Shown here: piece by piece, positions 59,501 to 64,000 of the stretch
Layout of the letters: each line of letters begins with the position of its first letter
Numbering within the stretch: position 1 is the first letter of the stretch
Assembly (NCBI GenBank): GCA_948144175.1
Contig: CANXME010000774.1
Coordinates: forward strand, 434,001 to 498,000
From: Closterium sp. NIES-65
Lineage: Eukaryota; Streptophyta; Zygnematophyceae; Desmidiales; Closteriaceae
DNA length: 64,000 nt
Direction of reading: 5' to 3'
Notes under the pieces: generated by a model
What the model was told of the DNA's origin: nothing
Seen by the model: only the letters and a program-made list of their open reading frames with translations
Database searches by the model: none
Translations under genes and position numbers: made by a program

Positions 59501-62351
59501 TTCCTCTGCTTGTGCTTCCTCTGCTTGCGCTTCCTCTACTTGTGCTTCCTCTACTTGTCTTCCTCTGCTTGCGCTTCCTCTGCTTGCGCTTCCTCTACTA
59601 ACGCTTCCTCTGCTTGCGCTTCCTATGCCTGTGCTTCCTCTACTTGCGCTTCCTCTGCTTGTGCTTCCTCTACTTGCGCTTCCTTTGCTTGCGCTTCGTT
59701 TGCTTGCGCTTCCTGTGCTTGCGCTTCCTCTGCTTGCGCTACCTCTACTTGCGCTCCTCTGCTTGTGCTTCCTCTGCTTGTGCCTCCTCTGCTTGTGCTT
59801 GCTCTGCTTGCGCTTCCTCTGCTTGTGCTTCCTCTGCTTGCACTTCCTCTGCTTGTGCTTCCTCTGCTTGTGCTTCCTCGAAATGGGCTTCCTCTTCATG
59901 TGCTTCCTCTGCTTGCGCTTCTTCTGCTTGTGCTTCCATAGCTTGTGCTTCCTCTGCTTGCGCTTCCTCTACTTGCGCTTCTTCTGCTTGTGCTTCATCT
60001 ACTTGCGCTTCCTCTGCTTGTGCTTCCTCTTTTTGCATTTCCTCTGCTTGCACTTCCTCTGCTTGCGCTCCTCTGCTTGTGCTTCCTCTGCTTATGCTTC
60101 CTCTGCTTGCGCTTTCTCTGCTTTTGCTTCCTCCGCTTGCTCTTCCTCTTCTTGTGCTTCCTTTGCTTGCGCTTCCTCTGCTTGCGCTCCTCTGCTTGTG
60201 CTTCCTCTGCTTTTGCTTCCTCTACTTGTGCTTCCTCTTCTTGCGCTTCCTCTGCTTGTGCTTCCTCTGCTTGCGCTTCCTCTTCTTGTGCTTCCTCTGC
60301 TTACGCTTCCTCTGCTTGCGCTTCCTCTACTCGCGCTTCCTCTGCTTGTGCTTACTCTGCTTGTGCTTCCTCTGCTTGTGCTTCCTCAACTTGCGCTTCC
60401 TCTGCTTGCGCTTCCTCTGGTTGTGACTCCTCAGCTTCCGCTTCCTCTGCTTGCGCTTCCTCTTCTTGTGCTTCCTCTTCTTGCGCTTCCTCTGCTTGCG
60501 CTTCCTCTGCTTGCGCTCCTCTACTTGTGCTTCCTCTGCTTGTGCTTCCTCTCCTTGCGCATCCTCTGCTTGTGCTTCCTCGGCTTTCGCTTCCTCTACT
60601 TGTGCTTCCTCTGCTTGCGCTTCCTCTGCTTTTGCTTCCTCTGCTTGTGCTTCCTCTGCTTGCGCTTCTTTGCTTGTGTTTCCTATGCTTGTGCTTCCTC
60701 TACTTGCGCTTCCTCTCCTTGTGCTTCCTCTGCTTGCGCTTCCTCTGCTGTTGCTTCCTCTGCTTGTGCTTCCTCTTCTTGTGCTTCCTCTGCTTGCGCT
60801 TCCTCTGCTTGCGCTTCCTCTGCTTGTGCTTCCTCTGCTTGCGCTCCTCTGCTTGTGCTTCCTTTGCTTGTGCTTCCTCTGCTTGCGCATTGTCTGCTTG
60901 TGCTTCCTCTGCTTGCGCTTCCTTTGCGTGTGCTTCCTCTGCTTGCGCTTCCTCTGCTTGCATTTCCTTTGCTTGCGCTTCCTCTGCTTGTGCTTCCTCT
61001 GCTTGCGCTTCCTCTGCTTGCGCTTCCTCTACTTGTGCTTCCACTCCTTGCGCTTCCTCTGCTTGCGCTTCCTCTGAAGGTGCTTCCTTTGCTTGCGCTT
61101 CCTCTTCTTGTGCTACCTCTACTTGTGCTTCCTCTGCTTGCGCTTCCTTTGCTTGCACTTCCTTTGCTTGTGCTTCCTCTGCTTGCGCTTCCTCTGCTTG
61201 TGCTTTCTCTGCTTGTGCTTCCTTTGCTTGCGTTTCCTCTGCTTGTGCTTCTTCAGCTTGCGCTTCCTTTGCTTGTTCTTCCTCTACTTGTGCTTCCTCT
61301 GCTTGTGCTTCCTCTGCTTGTGCTTCCTCTGCATGTGCTTCCTCTACTTGTGCTTCCTCTGCTTGTGCTTCCTCTGCTTGCGCTTCCTCTGCTTGTGCTT
61401 CCTCTGCTTGTGCTTCCTTCGCTTGTGCTTCCTCCGCTTGCGCTTCCTCTGCTTGCGCTCCTCTCCTTGTGCTTCCTCTGCTTGTGCTTCCTCTGCTTAC
61501 GCTTCCTTTTTGCGCTTCCTCTACTTGTGCTTCCTTGCTTGTGCTTCCTCTGCTTGCGCTTCCTCTGCTTGTGCTTCTTCCGCATGTGCTTCCTCTACTT
61601 GCGCTTCCTCTGCAGGTGCTTCCTCTACTTCCGTTTCCTCTGCTTGCACTTCCTCTGCTTGCGCTCCTCTTCTTGTGCTTCCTCTGCTTGTGCTTCCTCT
61701 GCTTGCGCTTCCTCTGGTTGTGCTTCCTCCGCTTGCGCTTCCTCTTCTTGTGCTTCCTCTGCTAGCGCTTCCTCTGCTTGCGCTCCTCTGCTTGTGCTTC
61801 CTCTGCTTGTGCTCCCTCTTCTTACGCTTCCTCTGCTTGTGCTTCCTCTGCTTGCACTTCCTCTGCTTGTGCTTCCTCTGCTTACGCTTCCTCTGCTTGC
61901 GCTTCCTCTGCTCGCGCTTCCTCCGCTTGTGCTTCCTCTGCTTGTGCTTCCTTTTCTTGTGCTTCCTCTCCTTGTGCTTCCTCTGCTTGTGCTTCCTCTT
62001 CTTGTGCTTCCTCTGCTTGCGCTTCCTCTGCTTGCGCTTCCTCTGGTTGTGACTCCTCTGCTTGCGCTTCCTCTACTTGCGCTTCCTCTCCTTGCGCATC
62101 CTCTGCTTGCGCTTCCTTTGCTTGCGCTTCCTCAGCTTGCGCTTCCTCTGCTTGCGCTCCTCTGCTTGTGCTTCCTCTGCTTACGCTTCCTCTGCTTGCG
62201 CTTCCTCTGCTCGCGCTTCCTCTGCTTGTGCTTCCTCTGCTTGTGCTTCCTCTTCTTGTGCTTCCTCTGCTTGTGCTTCCTCTGCTTGATTTTCCTCTTT
62301 TTGTGCTTCCTCTGCTTGCGCTTCCTCTGCTTGCACTTCCTCTGGTTGTGA
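56721..62351 (+). other. Longest stop-free run (1,876 codons); not judged a gene
   Basis: This is the longest open frame in the window, and the sequence argues against a protein. The translation alternates between LPLLA/V, FLCLR/C and SSACA pentapeptides, switching at every 14-bp unit, so no single peptide repeat is maintained. Other frames on both strands are open across the same DNA. It has no initiation context, signal peptide, domain or unique end. Its length reflects a monomer with no stop in any frame, read on the strand where the common variants (CTA, TTA) are sense codons. Confidence 0.93.
57453..58436 (-). repeat. 328-bp tandem HOR, three copies
   Basis: Copies start with GCGCTTCTTTGCTTGTG at 57453, 57781 and 58109, exactly 328 bp apart. 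Each carries, in order, TGTTTCCTATGC, GCTGTTGCTTCC, a GCGCTCC or GTGCTCC 14-mer, GCGCATCGTCTGC, GCGTGTGC and GCATTTCC. The length fits 20 monomers of 15 bp and two of 14 bp. Copy 1 has GCTGTTGCTTCCTCTGCTTG where copies 2 and 3 have CTTCTTGTG. Confidence 0.93.
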
Positions 62352-62499
62352 CTCCTTTGCTTGTGCTTCCTCTGCTTGTGCTTCCTCTACTTGCGCTTCC
62401 TCTGCTTGTGCTTCCTCTGCTTACGCTTCCTCTGCTTGCGCTTCCTCAACTCGCGCTTCCCCTACTTGTGCTTCCTCTGCTTTTGCTTCCTCTGCTTGT
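60380..62499 (-). repeat. 2,120-bp tandem HOR, copy 1
   Basis: Matches 62500-64000 at a constant offset of 2,120: tracts 60451 with 62571, 60700 with 62820, and 61253 with 63373. Translated 208-codon stretches from 60451 and 62571 differ at 3 positions. Shared rare units include GAAGGTGCTTCC (61076 with 63196) and GCTTCCTTTTTGCGC (61501 with 63621). The start is uncertain because weaker similarity continues somewhat upstream. Confidence 0.88.
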
Positions 62500-64000
62500 G
62501 CTTCCTCAACTTGCGCTTCCTCTGCTTGCGCTTCCTCTGGTTGTGACTCCTCAGCTTCTGCTTCCTCTGCTTGCGCTTCCTCTTCTTGTGCTTCCTCTTC
62601 TTGCGCTTCCTCTGCTTGCGCTTCCTCTGCTTGCGCTCCTCTACTTGTGCTTCCTCTGCTTGTGCTTCCTCTCCTTGCGCATCCTCTGCTTGTGCTTCCT
62701 CTGCTTTCGCTTCCTCTACTTGTGCTTCCTCTGCTTGCGCTTCCTCTGCTTTTGCTTCCTCTGCTTGTGCTTCCTCTGCTTGCGCTTCTTTGCTTGTGTT
62801 TCCTATACTTGTGCTTCCTCTACTTGCGCTTCCTCTCCTTGTGCTTCCTCTGCTTGCGCTTCCTCTGCTGTTGCTTCCTCTGCTTGTGCTTCCTCTTCTT
62901 GTGCTTCCTCTGCTTGCGCTTCCTCTGCTTGCGCTTCCTCTGCTTGTGCTTCCTCTGCTTGCGCTCCTCTGCTTGTGCTTCCTTTGCTTGTGCTTCCTCT
63001 GCTTGCGCATCGTCTTCTTGTGCTTCCTCTGCTTGCGCTTCCTTTGCGTGTGCTTCCTCTGCTTGCGCTTCCTCTGCTTGCATTTCCTTTGCTTGCGCTT
63101 CCTCTGCTTGTGCTTCCTCTTCTTGCGCTTCCTCTGCTTGCGCTTCCTCTACTTGTGCTTCCACTCCTTGCGCTTCCTCTGCTTGCGCTTCCTCTGAAGG
63201 TGCTTCCTTTGCTTGCGCTTCCTCTTCTTGTGCTACCTCAGCTTGTGCTTCCTCTGCTTGCGCTTCCTTTGCTTGCACTTCCTCTGCTTGTGCTTCCTCT
63301 GCTTGCGCTTCCTCTGCTTGTGCTTTCTCTGCTTGTGCTTCCTTTGCTTGCGTTTCCTCTGCTTGTGCTTCTTCAGCTTGCGCTTCCTTTGCTTGTTCTT
63401 CCTCTACTTGTGCTTCCTCTGCTTGTGCTTCCTCTGCTTGTGCTTCCTCTGCATGTGCTTCCTCTACTTGTGCTTCCTCTGCTTGTGCTTCCTCTGCTTA
63501 CGCTTCCTCTGCTTGTGCTTCCTCTGCTTGTGCTTCCTTCGCTTGTGCTTCCTCTGCTTGCGCTTCCTCTGCTTGCGCTCCTCTCCTTGTGCTTCCTCTG
63601 CTTGTGCTTCCTCTGCTTACGCTTCCTTTTTGCGCTTCCTCTACTTGTGCTTCCTTGCTTGTGCTTCCTCTGCTTGCGCTTCCTCTGCTTGTGCTTCTTC
63701 CGCATGTGCTTCCTCTACTTGCGCTTCCTCTGCAGGTGCTTCCTCTACTTCCGTTTCCTCTGCTTGCACTTCCTCTGCTTGCGCTCCTCTTCTTGTGCTT
63801 CCTCTGCTTGTGCTTCCTCTGCTTGCGCTTCCTCTGGTTGTGCTTCCTCCGCTTGCGCTTCCTCTTCTTGTGCTTCCTCTGCTTGCGCTTCCTCTGCTTG
63901 CGCTCTTCTGCTTGTGCTTCCTCTGCTTGTGCTCCCTCTTCTTACGCTTCCTCTGCTTGTGCTTCCTCTGCTTGCACTTCCATTGCTTGTGCTTCCTCTG
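62500..64000 (-). repeat. 2,120-bp tandem HOR, copy 2 (cut by window end)
   Basis: Second copy of 60380-62499, present for about 1.5 kb before the window ends. Whether further copies follow cannot be seen. Confidence 0.87.

Larger units (their letters stand above)
11690..64000 (-). repeat. 15-bp satellite array, right arm (purine strand on -)
   Basis: The same monomer in the opposite orientation, seen on + as CTCTGCTTGYGCTTC. The change of orientation at 11690 is abrupt and no second flip is seen to 64000. The 14-bp variant appears as GCGCTCCTCTG. Rarer 13- and 14-bp units include GTGCTTCTTGCTTG (near 30233, 34020, 37014, 45515 and 51929) and GCGCTTCTTTGCTTG (near 39163, 47424, 48305, 57453, 57781 and 58109). 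No transposon, gene or unique DNA is visible in 52 kb. The array runs off the right edge of the window. Confidence 0.98.

Noticed and set aside
56721-62351. 1,876-codon open frame as a giant repeat protein gene
   Set aside because: It reads three unrelated pentapeptides in turn because 14-bp units shift the frame, is open on overlapping frames and both strands, and has no start context, domain or unique end.
1-64000. CRISPR array or bacterial repeat system
   Set aside because: The repeats are contiguous 15-mers without unique spacers and there are no cas-like genes.
1-64000. Telomeric repeat or G-quadruplex array
   Set aside because: The monomer has no GGG run and does not resemble any telomere repeat I know. 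It contains regular C residues, so G4 formation is not expected.
1-64000. Transposon-derived satellite with terminal repeats or target duplications
   Set aside because: No terminal inverted repeat, long terminal repeat, transposase-like coding or poly-A tail is visible. The only inverted repeat is the satellite itself.
1-64000. tRNA, rRNA or other structured RNA genes
   Set aside because: No stretch departs from the monomer long enough to hold one.

Overview
The whole window is one very large tandem-repeat (satellite) array. I see no conventional gene, RNA gene, mobile element, CRISPR array, promoter or unique sequence anywhere in the 64 kb. The basic monomer is 15 bp, GAAGCRCAAGCAGAG on the purine-rich strand (R = G or A), repeated roughly 4,300 times with point variants. 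A minority of monomers are 14 bp, nearly always through loss of one A in GGAAGC (GGAGC), and a few are 13 bp. The consensus monomer is 53-60% G+C, 12 of its 15 bases are purines, and it contains no T on that strand. An array of this size, with nested higher-order repeats (HORs), is typical of eukaryotic satellite heterochromatin. I cannot assign a species or lineage, because there is no gene or unique flank to identify it.

Layout: (1) positions 1-11689 carry the purine strand on +. (2) At 11689/11690 the array flips abruptly, and from 11690 to 64000 the purine strand is on -. (3) Within the flipped part there are two variant domains. R1 (about 11.7-28.5 kb) is marked by units reading CTTGTGATTCC, and R2 (about 31-64 kb) by units reading CTGGTTGTGACTCC, CTCTAAATGGGC and CGAARTGGGC. 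About 28.5-31 kb is transitional.

Higher-order structure, read by eye from shared rare variants and coordinate offsets: left arm, a 1,428-bp tandem HOR (sub-spacings 670 and 758) and a block of about 2 kb recurring 9.5-9.63 kb away; R1, a 522-bp tandem pair, a 3,976-3,991-bp tandem pair and a block of over 5 kb recurring at 9.69-10.05 kb; R2, a tandem pair of about 2.95-3.0 kb, blocks recurring at 8.1-8.4 kb and at 9.5-9.9 kb, a 1,404-bp tandem pair, a 328-bp triplet and a 2,120-bp tandem pair cut by the window end. Block ends are uncertain by about 50-100 bp.

Coding: 15 is a multiple of 3 and the consensus monomer has no stop in any of six frames, so long open frames appear everywhere (up to 1,876 codons). 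They are products of the repeat. They switch among three unrelated pentapeptide patterns at each 14-bp unit, and overlapping frames on both strands are open together. I therefore annotate no CDS. The most notable points are the near-spacerless inversion junction, the nested HORs, the frame-cycling 14-bp units, and a possible origin as a coding minisatellite (pentapeptide EEAQA).
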